In this document: piece after piece, positions 1-6,773 of the stretch
Position numbering within the stretch: the first letter of the stretch is position 1
How the letters are laid out: every line of letters begins with the position of its first letter
From: Methanomicrobiaceae archaeon UBA436
Lineage (GTDB): Archaea; Halobacteriota; Methanomicrobia; Methanomicrobiales; Methanoculleaceae
Assembly: GCA_002497965.1 (NCBI GenBank)
Contig: DAFR01000013.1
Span: 2,828 to 14,274 of the forward strand
Reading direction: 5' to 3'
Length of the DNA stretch: 11,447 nt
Translations under genes and position numbers: made by a program
The notes under the pieces: generated by a model
The model's database searches: none
Told to the model about the DNA's origin: nothing
What the model saw: only the letters and a program-made list of their open reading frames with translations

Positions 1-323
1 GCATGGTCTCGCCAAGCGAGCACCTGGCGCTGCCGGAGATCCGCGATATCGTGGAGGGGACACGGGCGGCGAGGATCGCGGCACACGTGGGGAGTCTCTC
101 CCGCGCCGCCGCGCGCACAAAGAACCGCGAGATCCGGATGGCAGAGGCGCGGCGGGCGCTCGACTGGGAGAAACAGTTTGAACTGGCGCTCATACCTGAT
201 GAGGCCCGCCGAATCCACGAGCGGGACAGCGGGCTTGAGACCTGCTCTATGTGCGGCGACCTCTGCGCGGTGAAGATGATGCGGGAGATCCTCCCTCTAC
301 CGGAAGAGCATCTGGAACCATAG
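1..323 (+). CDS. thiC: Phosphomethylpyrimidine synthase ThiC, C-terminal part (5' truncated by window edge)
   Basis: ThiC is a radical-SAM enzyme that rearranges aminoimidazole ribotide into hydroxymethylpyrimidine phosphate, the pyrimidine half of thiamine. Only the last 106 or so residues are here, read in the frame whose first full codon is base 3; the methionine at base 3 is internal. Seen directly: the PSEHLALP segment, the LDWEKQFELAL segment, and near the end the CSMCGDLCAVKM segment with the CxxCxxxC motif that holds the 4Fe-4S cluster in the ThiC family. The protein ends 18 residues after the last cluster cysteine. The full protein is usually a little over 400 residues, so roughly three quarters lies upstream of the window. 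The stop is TAG at 321-323, followed by a strong hairpin. The next gene is convergent. Confidence 0.96.
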   Translation, partial: MVSPSEHLALPEIRDIVEGTRAARIAAHVGSLSRAAARTKNREIRMAEARRALDWEKQFELALIPDEARRIHERDSGLETCSMCGDLCAVKMMREILPLPEEHLEP

Positions 324-337
324 AGGTCAGGAACGTT

Positions 338-373
338 CCGGGGGGCTGGCCCGGGATAGCCCCAACCCCCCGG
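338..373. terminator. Hairpin between convergent genes, possible bidirectional terminator
   Basis: An 8-base perfect stem (CCGGGGGG at 338-345 with CCCCCCGG at 366-373) encloses a loop that could itself fold through GGGGCT and AGCCCC. It lies in the 78-base gap between the thiC stop and the end of the convergent lipoprotein gene, where either transcript could use it. No long T-run follows on either strand, so termination is inferred from position and stem strength. Confidence 0.5.
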
Positions 374-401
374 GGAGTTTCAGAGATGGCTGCAGGAAAG
401 G

Positions 402-1136
402 TCAGTGGGTCTCCCGGTAGTACTCCCACTCATCGATCTCGGTGCCGTTCTCGAAGATGCAGACACCGTACTCGCTGCCGTCTGGGTTCTTCCGGATCTC
501 GTATGTGTGCCCCTGCTCCACACACCAGACAGCGGCAGGGTTTGCGACACCGGCGTTCCCGCCGCATTTGGCGCACGCCCAGGGGATGTCGATTATCTCA
601 AGCGGCGTCCCCCACTGCTGAATCGTCGCGGTATCCCTCTTCACCTCTCCGACGAAGGTGAGGCGCATCCCGTCAACCCGGTAGGTCTCGTTCAGGTTGA
701 GCGGCAGGTAGCGGCCACCCTTGTCGGCGATGATCCCGTAGAACCCGCCCTCAAGGTCGATGTAGGTCACTGTCCCCGTGCCCGTAACCACCTGCCGGGA
801 GCCATCATCGGTCTTCTCGATCTCGACGATCTTCACAGGTGTTCCCCACTGCTGGATCGTCGCGGTATCGTTCACAACATCGGCAGAGAACCGGACACGA
901 AGACCGTCCTTCTCGTAATCCGCCGGAAGATCGAGCGGAAGGTAACGCTCACCATCGTCGGCAACTATACCGTAGAACCCGCCCTCAAGGTCGATGAAGA
1001 CAACCGTGCCATTGCCAGAGAGACGAACATCCACCGTATCATCACCCCCGGCAGTCATGCACCCGCAGGCCAGGATGGCCCCAAACAGGGTGACCAGAAC
1101 AACCAGGTATCCTGTACTTGATCCCGTCATAGGCAT
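402..1136 (-). CDS. Lipoprotein with two tandem beta-rich domains and a C-terminal DUF333 domain
   Basis: 244 residues from the ATG at 1136 (another ATG lies two codons later, and TTG at 1139 is also in frame). An N-terminal hydrophobic segment (about 9-23) runs into LACGC, a plausible lipobox with the lipidated cysteine at 24 or 26, so the protein is probably anchored outside the cell membrane. Residues about 40-106 and 118-184 are two copies of one domain, both with (I/V)DLEGGFYGI, RYLPL and TATIQQWGTP. A CAKC pair (188, 191) follows. Residues about 199-241 match the DUF333 pattern (NPAAVWCVEQG, YEIR, YGVCIFENG, EWEYYR), a small domain often labelled 'putative hemolysin' without firm functional proof. 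The two repeats are probably all-beta, OB-like folds; that is inference. The function is unknown. The gene is convergent to thiC and 120 bases downstream of the DUF2207 gene on the same strand. Confidence 0.9.
   Translation of the reverse strand: MPMTGSSTGYLVVLVTLFGAILACGCMTAGGDDTVDVRLSGNGTVVFIDLEGGFYGIVADDGERYLPLDLPADYEKDGLRVRFSADVVNDTATIQQWGTPVKIVEIEKTDDGSRQVVTGTGTVTYIDLEGGFYGIIADKGGRYLPLNLNETYRVDGMRLTFVGEVKRDTATIQQWGTPLEIIDIPWACAKCGGNAGVANPAAVWCVEQGHTYEIRKNPDGSEYGVCIFENGTEIDEWEYYRETH
585..785 (-). repeat. Second copy of an intragenic domain repeat
   Basis: Encodes residues about 118-184 of the DUF333 lipoprotein. It is partner to the copy at 819-1019 and is clearly alike at both protein and DNA level, for example in the stretch encoding TATIQQWGTP. 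The pair looks like an in-gene tandem duplication. Confidence 0.85.
819..1019 (-). repeat. First copy of an intragenic domain repeat
   Basis: Encodes residues about 40-106 of the DUF333 lipoprotein, with IDLEGGFYGIVADDG, RYLPLDLP and TATIQQWGTP. It is separated from the second copy by a short linker of about 11 residues. Confidence 0.85.
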
Positions 1137-1150
1137 CAACAGGGATCCAT
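1136..1150 (-). other. Four-codon upstream ORF overlapping the lipoprotein start
   Basis: The minus strand reads ATG GAT CCC TGT TGA, and the last A of the TGA is the first base of the ATG at 1136. A GGGAG motif (1158-1162) sits 7 bases before the short ORF's ATG, a normal ribosome-binding spacing, but 21 bases before the lipoprotein ATG, which has no good site of its own. This would fit translational coupling or reinitiation. It could also be chance. Confidence 0.3.
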
Positions 1151-1256
1151 TCTACCGCTCCCGGTAAGTAGGTTGCCTTAACTACGAAGAAATTCGAACC
1201 TATTCACCAGGAGGGACGTGATGAAGAGGTTCCAGGATTTTGTGGCCCGACGGGTC

Positions 1257-3083
1257 TCACCGTCCCCCGACACCGCCGCCACCGAAACCGCCGCCACCGC
1301 CGAAAGACCCGCCACCAGCACCGGCCACACCACTGCCACCGCCTGATGGCGGGGAGAAGAGGAGTATAGGGGCAAAGATCACCGGCATGCTCGAGTAGAA
1401 CGGCACCCCTACGTCCGGGAGGTTCACATTCAGACTCTTCATCGCCGCTTCGACCTTATCCCCGAGACCGAGCGCTGTCCCGTAGACAAGCCACTCCCCC
1501 CACATGGAGAGATCCTCTGGCGAGTAATCCCTGATCAGGGCAAGATCGGAGAGGAACCTGGCAAACGCGTCCCACTCGAGTTTCTCCCGGTAACTCTCGC
1601 CCTTCCAGAACCCAAACAGTGTCGAGGGGAAGAGAGCCGCAATACCGACCTGGATTGCGGCTATGAGAGAGAGGACAGCGGCGGGCACCAGGAGATAGGC
1701 CGCGCCAGGTGCAATGAGAAACAGGAGGATGGACAAACCACAGGGGATGGCCCCGAGGAAGGCGAGCGGCAGGATCAGCGTCCTGCCGTCCTTGATGTAG
1801 CGATAGGCAAACGAGGTATCCACATCGCGTGTGAGCGCCGCAAGCGACTGCTGGTACTGCACGATCCGGTGCTGGTAACCCGGACTCCGCCTGGCGGTCC
1901 TGGCGAGATCCTCAAGATCGGCGGTGTCCACAACATGGTCATCGGCGAGATTTGCAAGGAAGTTTAAAACCCGCTGCTCGTATGGGTCGGTGGACTCAGT
2001 CGAGAGTATCCGGACCGTAACCCCTTTGCCCTCAGGTTTTTCGGTCACCAGGATCTTCTTCTGCCGGTGAAGGTCAAGGAGCGTCGCGTAGAACCCGTCC
2101 TCATCGAAATCAAGTGCGTCCCCCTTGAACAGGAGGTTCACCTGCCAGGGCTTTAGCGCGGTGTTCGGCGTGAAACTGAGGTATTCAGGGACAGTGAAGG
2201 ACTTCTCCCTGCCGTAGCGGAGGTAGACACCAAGGAAGATGAACGGCATAAGGAGCACGAGAACGTTTCCAAGAACGTGGAGGACCCCCGCCACACCATA
2301 CAGTATCGGCGGCCATCGGTTGGCGTCGGCCGCCTGTTGCCGGACGTCGCTGACATATGTCGGGAAACAGCTGATCTCCTCCATGAAAGCCGGGTCAAGG
2401 ATCATCTCGATGTTCAGGGCATCGTTCTCTGGAGCGTTTCCCGTTATGACCACAGCCTCTCCAGTCCGCTCGACCGCGAGGGTCGGGGGATGGGTGTAGA
2501 CCTCCTCGATCATACCGGCAAACGGCAGCGTGACCCGGATATCCCGGAATGGGACATGCTCATCCACAAGTTTCAGGTTCAGGTGAGCCCATTCCCTGTC
2601 ATATTCGACCGGCGGCCGGAGAACGTAACTATACTCCACTGTGTAGGTGCCGGGGGCGAAGTAATCCGGGTTAAAGATACCGACCTCGTTATCGAGTGCA
2701 AGGTTCTGGATCGTCCCGATCTCATCAGAACCGGCTGTCCCTGTGATAGTCCTTACCTCGCCCCTGTAATCCCTGACATACCCGATGGTTCCGGCAGGGG
2801 AGGTCATCCCGGAAAATTCGATATGCGGCCGGTCGATAGCATGAAAGGAGAGCGGTGCGTCCCAGTAACGGAAAAGCATCCGGTACTCCCCCGGCGCGCT
2901 GACGTCGTAGGTGTAGCGCTCGATTAGTGTTCCGTTCCCGTAGAAGACAGCATCGTAGTGCTCAACCTCGAGGCCGCCCGCAAAGAATCCTGGGAGGGCG
3001 TTTGCTCCGGCAACCGCCATGACCCCTATGAGCAGGGTGAGGACGGTCAGGATGAATATCTGCTGTCGTTCGGTCATCCGCAT
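1257..3083 (-). CDS. DUF2207-family membrane protein with glycine-rich C-terminal tail
   Basis: 608 residues. The N-terminal hydrophobic segment (about 9-28) is a signal sequence or anchor. A long extracytoplasmic beta-rich region follows (about 35-245), of the kind found in DUF2207 proteins, which are predicted membrane proteins related to bacterial YciQ. Further membrane segments lie at about 260-288 and in a pair at about 435-487. Between them is a soluble region (about 290-430) with a winged-helix-like stretch (DEDGFYATLLDLHRQKKI). The last 30 residues are nearly all glycine with serine and phenylalanine, as is common at the end of this family. The start is the ATG at 3083, 13 bases after the lemA stop, with only a weak GGAT before it; ATG at 3077 is possible. 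The LemA/DUF2207 pairing recurs in many genomes and suggests joint work at the envelope, but the biochemical role is unknown. Confidence 0.9.
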   Translation of the reverse strand: MRMTERQQIFILTVLTLLIGVMAVAGANALPGFFAGGLEVEHYDAVFYGNGTLIERYTYDVSAPGEYRMLFRYWDAPLSFHAIDRPHIEFSGMTSPAGTIGYVRDYRGEVRTITGTAGSDEIGTIQNLALDNEVGIFNPDYFAPGTYTVEYSYVLRPPVEYDREWAHLNLKLVDEHVPFRDIRVTLPFAGMIEEVYTHPPTLAVERTGEAVVITGNAPENDALNIEMILDPAFMEEISCFPTYVSDVRQQAADANRWPPILYGVAGVLHVLGNVLVLLMPFIFLGVYLRYGREKSFTVPEYLSFTPNTALKPWQVNLLFKGDALDFDEDGFYATLLDLHRQKKILVTEKPEGKGVTVRILSTESTDPYEQRVLNFLANLADDHVVDTADLEDLARTARRSPGYQHRIVQYQQSLAALTRDVDTSFAYRYIKDGRTLILPLAFLGAIPCGLSILLFLIAPGAAYLLVPAAVLSLIAAIQVGIAALFPSTLFGFWKGESYREKLEWDAFARFLSDLALIRDYSPEDLSMWGEWLVYGTALGLGDKVEAAMKSLNVNLPDVGVPFYSSMPVIFAPILLFSPPSGGGSGVAGAGGGSFGGGGGFGGGGVGGR

Positions 3084-3096
3084 GGTCTTATCCGGA

Positions 3097-3660
3097 TCAG
3101 AACGCTATCGTCGGAACCCTTTCGGTCTCCTCGCCAAACTCCAGGTACTCAATCTTCGTGAAGCCCATCGTCCGGGCGATAAGGTTCGAGGGGATCGTAT
3201 CGATCATTGTGTTGTACTGCTGGGCGATGTTGTTGTAGGTGTAACGGTGCCGCGCGATCTCGTTCTCGACCTCTCTAACCGCGCTCATAAGGTCATTCAC
3301 CGTCTGCGAGGTCTTAAGGTCAGGATAGTTCTCCGCGACAGCGATAAGCCGTCCCAGCACCGAGCGAGACTCCCGCTCAAGTTCGCTCAAATCCGCCGGT
3401 CCGGCGCTGCCGATACGCGCCCGCATCCCGGTCACCCCGGTCAGGGTCTCCTTCTCGAACGCCGCATAACTCTTTACAGCGCCGAGGAGCTGCTCGATCA
3501 TGTCAAGCCGCTTCTTCATCGCGACCTTTACCTGCCCTATCGTCGCCTCAGCAGAATTTTTCAGGGAGAAGAACCGGTTGTAGGCGCTGATCGAGAATGC
3601 CACCACACCGATGACGACCAGCACCACCACGACAATGAGAATTATGGAGACGATATCCAA
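3097..3660 (-). CDS. lemA: LemA family protein
   Basis: 187 residues, the usual LemA length. One N-terminal membrane segment (about 4-25) is followed by a long helical domain. Family hallmarks are visible: YNRFFSLKNSAEATIGQVKVAMKKR followed by LDMIEQLL (about 27-60), AVAENYPDLKTS (about 112-123), ENEIARHRYTYNNIAQQYN (about 132-150) and IPSNLIARTMGF (about 155-166). LemA proteins are membrane-anchored with a helical-bundle domain; their precise function is unsettled. The start is the ATG at 3660 with GGTGG at 3667-3671 six bases before it. It is the first gene of an operon with the DUF2207 gene, 13 bases apart. A TATA-like box lies at 3711-3719. Confidence 0.95.
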   Translation of the reverse strand: MDIVSIILIVVVVLVVIGVVAFSISAYNRFFSLKNSAEATIGQVKVAMKKRLDMIEQLLGAVKSYAAFEKETLTGVTGMRARIGSAGPADLSELERESRSVLGRLIAVAENYPDLKTSQTVNDLMSAVREVENEIARHRYTYNNIAQQYNTMIDTIPSNLIARTMGFTKIEYLEFGEETERVPTIAF

Positions 3661-3710
3661 GGTTTTCCACCAATAAACTGTGTGCCCTGCAGCGTATTAA
3701 GAGCTAACCA

Positions 3711-3719
3711 TTAATATAG
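3711..3719 (-). promoter_or_regulatory. TATA-like box for the lemA-DUF2207 operon
   Basis: The minus strand reads CTATATTAA about 50 bases before the lemA ATG. A start about 25 bases downstream would leave a leader of roughly 30 bases holding the GGTGG ribosome binding site, a coherent arrangement. The 104-base gap 3661-3764 shows no clear terminator for the regulator gene upstream. Confidence 0.5.
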
Positions 3720-3764
3720 CACAGATATGCAGTAGACGACCTTTGCGTGGGAGATGGGGCGGGG

Positions 3765-5474
3765 TCAGGCGCATGAAGCATGCTCCTGGTCATCCGGGTC
3801 TTCTGCGATCTCCTCGCCGGAACTCACCATCGCCACGACCCTGCCATCCGTGTCACGGAGGAGGGCGTTGTGCCAGAGGACCTGCCGCTCCCGGCCATCG
3901 CGGGTGACTACCGGGCTCTTCTCAGAATGGGGTGGCTCTACCCCCCCGACCACCAGCCGCTGAAAGTTCCGCTGGAGCCTCTCGCGCAGACGCTCCGGAA
4001 CGACCGTCATAAACCAGTTCTTACCTGTGAGTTCCCCCTCGGCATAGCCCAGGATCTCGTTTCCCTTCCGGTTGACGAGATCGATTGTGCCATCCGCCCC
4101 GATCACCGCGATCATAACACCCGCAGCCTCAAGGTAGCCCTTGGCCCGGTCGCGCTCGGCGACAAGGCGGTTCTCGGCGGATACGCGATCGGTGATATCC
4201 TCGGCGATCCCGAGAACGTATTTAAGGACACCCCACGAGTTGTAGATCGGGATCTTCTTCAGCATGAGTGTCCGGCCACCGGAGAGAGAGACCCGCGCCT
4301 CCACGGGCGCAGAACGCCCGGCGATATCACGGTCACCGTCGGCGAAGAACGTTGCCATCTCCTGCGGAAAGATCTCATCCGCCCGTTTTCCGGCCATCTC
4401 CTCCCGTGTAACCCCAAGAAAGATCTCGGCGGCTTTGTTCGCGAAGACGAACCTGTCCCTCTCGATCTCCCGGACAAAGACCATGCTCGGGATGTTGTTG
4501 ACCACGGAGTAGAGGAACGACTTCCACTGCGCTACCCTTTTTAAGGCACGCGCCCGGTCGGTTACGTCGCGACAGACCATCCGGTAACCGGTGAAGTCCC
4601 CGATCATATCGTAGATCGGTGTCCCGCTCACCTCGAGAATTACGGGGCTCCCGTCACGATGGAGCATCGTCCACTCAAAGAGGACACGCGGCCTCGGATC
4701 GGCGAAGAGAGCATCAAACTGCTCTCTCACCTTTCTGGCATCCTCCGGGGGCATGAAATCGAATGGCGTCTTCTGGAGCATCTCTTCCGGGGTGTAGCCA
4801 AGGATCTCCATGCTTTTTGGGCTGACGTAAGAGAAGGTGGAGCCCCCTTCAACGTTCAGTATCAGGTCGCTGATGTTCTCGACCAGGCTCCGGAAGAGCG
4901 ACTCGCTCTCGCGCAGCGCTTCCTCGGCACGCCGCGCCTCGGTGATGTTCTCAAGGATGATGGTAACGCCGGGCGTGCCGTCATTGAAGACCGTGGGCAG
5001 GAACTTGACCCGGAAGAAGAGTTCATCGCTGTGCCGGAGGAAGCGGAGCTCCTCGGTGGATTCACGGCTGTTCAGGGCGTCGGTGATCCGGCTTCGTATC
5101 AGCGGGTGGTCAAACGCAGCAAGCGGCGACGTCTCGATGGGTTTCCCGATGATCTCGTCCCTTTCTCTCCCGGCAAATGCACATATGGCATCGTTTGCCT
5201 GAACCACCCTGCGATCCCGGTCGAGCACCAGCACGAGATCGGAGGAGAAGTTGAGCATAGCGGCTATGGGAACCCGCTGCGAGGGATAAAAAACCTTGGC
5301 CTTACCGTATGTCTTCATCTCCACCTGCCCGGCCACAAGGAGGACGTCGAGGTAGCGGGAGACGGTGTTCCGGTTGATCCCTACGGCTGCTGCGAGGTCT
5401 GAGACGGACATCCCGCGAGGTTGCTCTTTGAGAGCAGCAAGCAGGAGAGAGAGTGGATCGGTGGTGGAGCCCAT
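3765..5474 (-). CDS. HTH and four-PAS-domain sensor/regulator without a kinase domain
   Basis: 569 residues, predicted cytoplasmic. Residues 1-66 form a winged helix-turn-helix (LAAALKEQP-type helix, then MSVSDLAAAVGINRNTVSRYLDVLL) that should bind DNA. Four PAS domains follow, at about 70-180, 188-306, 317-430 and 440-557. Each shows PAS hallmarks such as EEMLQKTPFDF, ILGYTPEE, GNEILGYAEGELTGKNWF and a closing 'NITEARRAEE' or 'DVTDRARA' linker. No histidine-kinase H-box, ATPase, GGDEF or receiver domain is present, so this is more likely a one-component transcription regulator sensing small ligands, redox or haem than a kinase. PAS ligands cannot be told from sequence. The ATG at 5474 has no Shine-Dalgarno sequence and a TATA-like region lies about 28-42 bases before it, so the mRNA may be leaderless. 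It is transcribed alone. Confidence 0.9.
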   Translation of the reverse strand: MGSTTDPLSLLLAALKEQPRGMSVSDLAAAVGINRNTVSRYLDVLLVAGQVEMKTYGKAKVFYPSQRVPIAAMLNFSSDLVLVLDRDRRVVQANDAICAFAGRERDEIIGKPIETSPLAAFDHPLIRSRITDALNSRESTEELRFLRHSDELFFRVKFLPTVFNDGTPGVTIILENITEARRAEEALRESESLFRSLVENISDLILNVEGGSTFSYVSPKSMEILGYTPEEMLQKTPFDFMPPEDARKVREQFDALFADPRPRVLFEWTMLHRDGSPVILEVSGTPIYDMIGDFTGYRMVCRDVTDRARALKRVAQWKSFLYSVVNNIPSMVFVREIERDRFVFANKAAEIFLGVTREEMAGKRADEIFPQEMATFFADGDRDIAGRSAPVEARVSLSGGRTLMLKKIPIYNSWGVLKYVLGIAEDITDRVSAENRLVAERDRAKGYLEAAGVMIAVIGADGTIDLVNRKGNEILGYAEGELTGKNWFMTVVPERLRERLQRNFQRLVVGGVEPPHSEKSPVVTRDGRERQVLWHNALLRDTDGRVVAMVSSGEEIAEDPDDQEHASCA

Positions 5475-5500
5475 GCGCGGAGGAGTGTTTATCGGCCGGA

Positions 5501-5516
5501 GTTATAGTATTTTATG
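5501..5516 (-). promoter_or_regulatory. TATA-like promoter region of the HTH-PAS gene
   Basis: The minus strand reads CATAAAATACTATAAC. Its end lies 26 bases before the ATG at 5474, so a start about 25 bases downstream of the box would fall at or just before the ATG. This agrees with the absence of a ribosome binding site and suggests a leaderless or very short-leader transcript. Confidence 0.5.
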
Positions 5517-5570
5517 CTTTTTGCCATTCAACGGTGCCAGTATACAACGCAAGACCATAATGCATGGCAA

Positions 5571-5885
5571 TGAACAAAAACTTTATCACTTAACCCGATC
5601 AATTCATGATCCCCGGGGTCGGAAAAAGGGGAATCTCTCCGACAGGCACCGGATCATGCGGGCACAGGTGATCCGGTCTGGCCGGGAACGGTGAACGGAA
5701 ACCTTCACCACGCTGACTGTATCAAAGATCAGGTGTACCTGGCTTTCAGGTACATCAGGGCACACCTCTCTGAACACTAAACCTCCGATGGATGCCCTGC
5801 GGCGCCGGGGCGGGCGGCACAACCGTCTCCGGGCCAGATGCAGGCATCGCATGGTTATCACACACCCTCCAATATTCCTTTTTGC
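5571..5885 (+). ncRNA. Hairpin-rich intergenic stretch, possible structured RNA (strand uncertain)
   Basis: The 418-base gap 5475-5892 holds no convincing protein gene. It contains five successive stem candidates: GTCGGA/TCCGAC (5618-5623 with 5638-5643), ACCGGATCA/TGATCCGGT (5648-5656 with 5669-5677), GGTGAA/TTCACC (5690-5695 with 5704-5709), GGTGTACCTG/CAGGTACATC with one G-T pair and a five-base loop (5732-5741 with 5747-5756), and GATGCCCTGC/GCAGGCATC with one bulge (5791-5800 with 5840-5848). On the plus strand a TATA-like AAAAACTTTATCAC (about 5576-5589) lies upstream and TTTTT (5879-5883) ends the stretch, which favours plus-strand transcription. I recognise no known RNA family, and hairpins arise readily by chance in GC-rich DNA. 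Confidence 0.3.
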
Positions 5886-5892
5886 CCATGAC

Positions 5893-6738
5893 TCATGGTG
5901 CGCCGGCGCCTGAGAGAAGCGACCCCAGCGCGCGCGGGAGATCCTCTTTTGCCGTTACCACGTCTGCGGACTCTTCGAGCATGAGGTTGACACGTTCGTG
6001 GTATCCAGCGATACGAAAGTCGGTGCGGAGCGCGACGAGAGGTTTGCCAAGAGCGTAAGCATACCCCATCTCCCAGGATGTGCCTGAGTCTGCATCCGCA
6101 CCGTCGATGACCGCAACGACGAGATCGGCGTCGCGGAGCGCCTCAAGATGCCTTGAGAATATGGCCCTGTGCTCGTCCCGGCACCGGGTGTGGCTGGTAT
6201 CCCCCACCTCCTGGGGGAGATAGACATCGAAGAGGTGCGCCTCGAGGAGATCGCGGAGCATCAGGTTGTAGGCCCGCTCCGCTTCCGAGAAGAGCGGCGC
6301 GGCAAGGTAGACGCGGTAGCGCGCAAACTCCCTGACGTCGATCGCCCGGATATCCGGGAACCTGGCAATAAACGCTCCGCGCCCTGGCTCTTTTTCGGAG
6401 GAGCGGTAGGTCATATTGACCCCGCAGACTGGAGAGGAGTCCACCCCCACTATCGCAAGCGGCGGCTCCCCCCGTTCCCTGATCGCGTTACGAACATCCG
6501 CCTCGAGCGCATCCAGGAGCGCTGAAAACTCATCGGTTGCGAGCCGCTCCATAAACGAGCCCGGTTCCCGGTCGGCGCCAAGGTAAATCGTCTCCGGGCA
6601 GGGGAGCGGGACCATCTCGATCGAGAAACGCCGGCAGCGCTCGACGGCGCGGAGGAAGGAGCGAATGTCCTCCCCGGTCGTTATCCCCCGGGCGCGGCAG
6701 GCGGGATCGAGGATGCAGGGAGCGGCAAGTACGTACAT
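5893..6738 (-). CDS. TudS/DUF523-like domain fused to nucleoside 2-deoxyribosyltransferase
   Basis: 281 residues. The C-terminal half (about 142-265) has nucleoside 2-deoxyribosyltransferase features: VYLAAPLFSEAE at the start, DADLVVAVIDG, and DSGTSWEMGYAYALGKPLVAL, where E223 occupies the position of the nucleophilic glutamate. That family exchanges or hydrolyses the base of deoxyribonucleosides. The N-terminal half (about 1-130) resembles DUF523: PCILDPACRARG, PCPETIYLG and VDSSPVCGVN correspond to the three cysteine motifs of that family, in which the 2-thiouracil desulfurase TudS binds an iron-sulfur cluster. The matching cysteines are C8, C47 and C105. The fusion suggests handling of thiolated nucleosides; this is inference. 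The start is the ATG at 6738 with a weak AGGT about 8 bases before it, head to head with tsr3, 35 bases apart. The gene appears to be monocistronic. Confidence 0.85.
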   Translation of the reverse strand: MYVLAAPCILDPACRARGITTGEDIRSFLRAVERCRRFSIEMVPLPCPETIYLGADREPGSFMERLATDEFSALLDALEADVRNAIRERGEPPLAIVGVDSSPVCGVNMTYRSSEKEPGRGAFIARFPDIRAIDVREFARYRVYLAAPLFSEAERAYNLMLRDLLEAHLFDVYLPQEVGDTSHTRCRDEHRAIFSRHLEALRDADLVVAVIDGADADSGTSWEMGYAYALGKPLVALRTDFRIAGYHERVNLMLEESADVVTAKEDLPRALGSLLSGAGAP

Positions 6739-6773
6739 TGATACTACCTGGGCGGCCTACCATAACAAGACAG
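6739..6773. promoter_or_regulatory. Compact divergent promoter region between tsr3 and the deoxyribosyltransferase gene
   Basis: Only 35 bases separate the two start codons. Both TATA boxes must therefore lie within this gap or inside the opposite coding sequence. Candidates are TACATTGATA (about 6734-6743) for tsr3 and CTTGTTATG (about 6761-6769, read on minus) for the other gene. Neither is a strong match. tsr3 has no ribosome binding site and is probably leaderless. Confidence 0.4.

Noticed and set aside
405..1121. Plus-strand ORF of 238 codons opposite the DUF333 lipoprotein
   Set aside because: It is the antisense of a well-supported gene, its product resembles no family, and GC-rich coding DNA often leaves a long open frame on the opposite strand.
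1191..1202. GGTTCGAATTTC on the minus strand, like a tRNA T-loop
   Set aside because: The flanking bases do not form a T-stem, and no acceptor, D or anticodon arm can be folded around it.
2277..2927. Plus-strand ORF of 216 codons opposite the DUF2207 gene
   Set aside because: Antisense shadow with no recognisable motif, no ribosome binding site and no promoter.
3780..4544. Plus-strand ORF of 254 codons opposite the PAS regulator
   Set aside because: Antisense shadow. The minus-strand frame has four clear PAS domains.
5604..5861. Minus-strand ORF of 85 codons in the hairpin-rich gap
   Set aside because: Arginine-rich composition typical of random GC-rich reading, no ribosome binding site and no TATA box at the right distance.
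6738..6773. Upstream in-frame ATG extending tsr3 by 12 residues
   Set aside because: It would overlap the divergent gene's start codon and add residues before the conserved YIYRDN start of the family.
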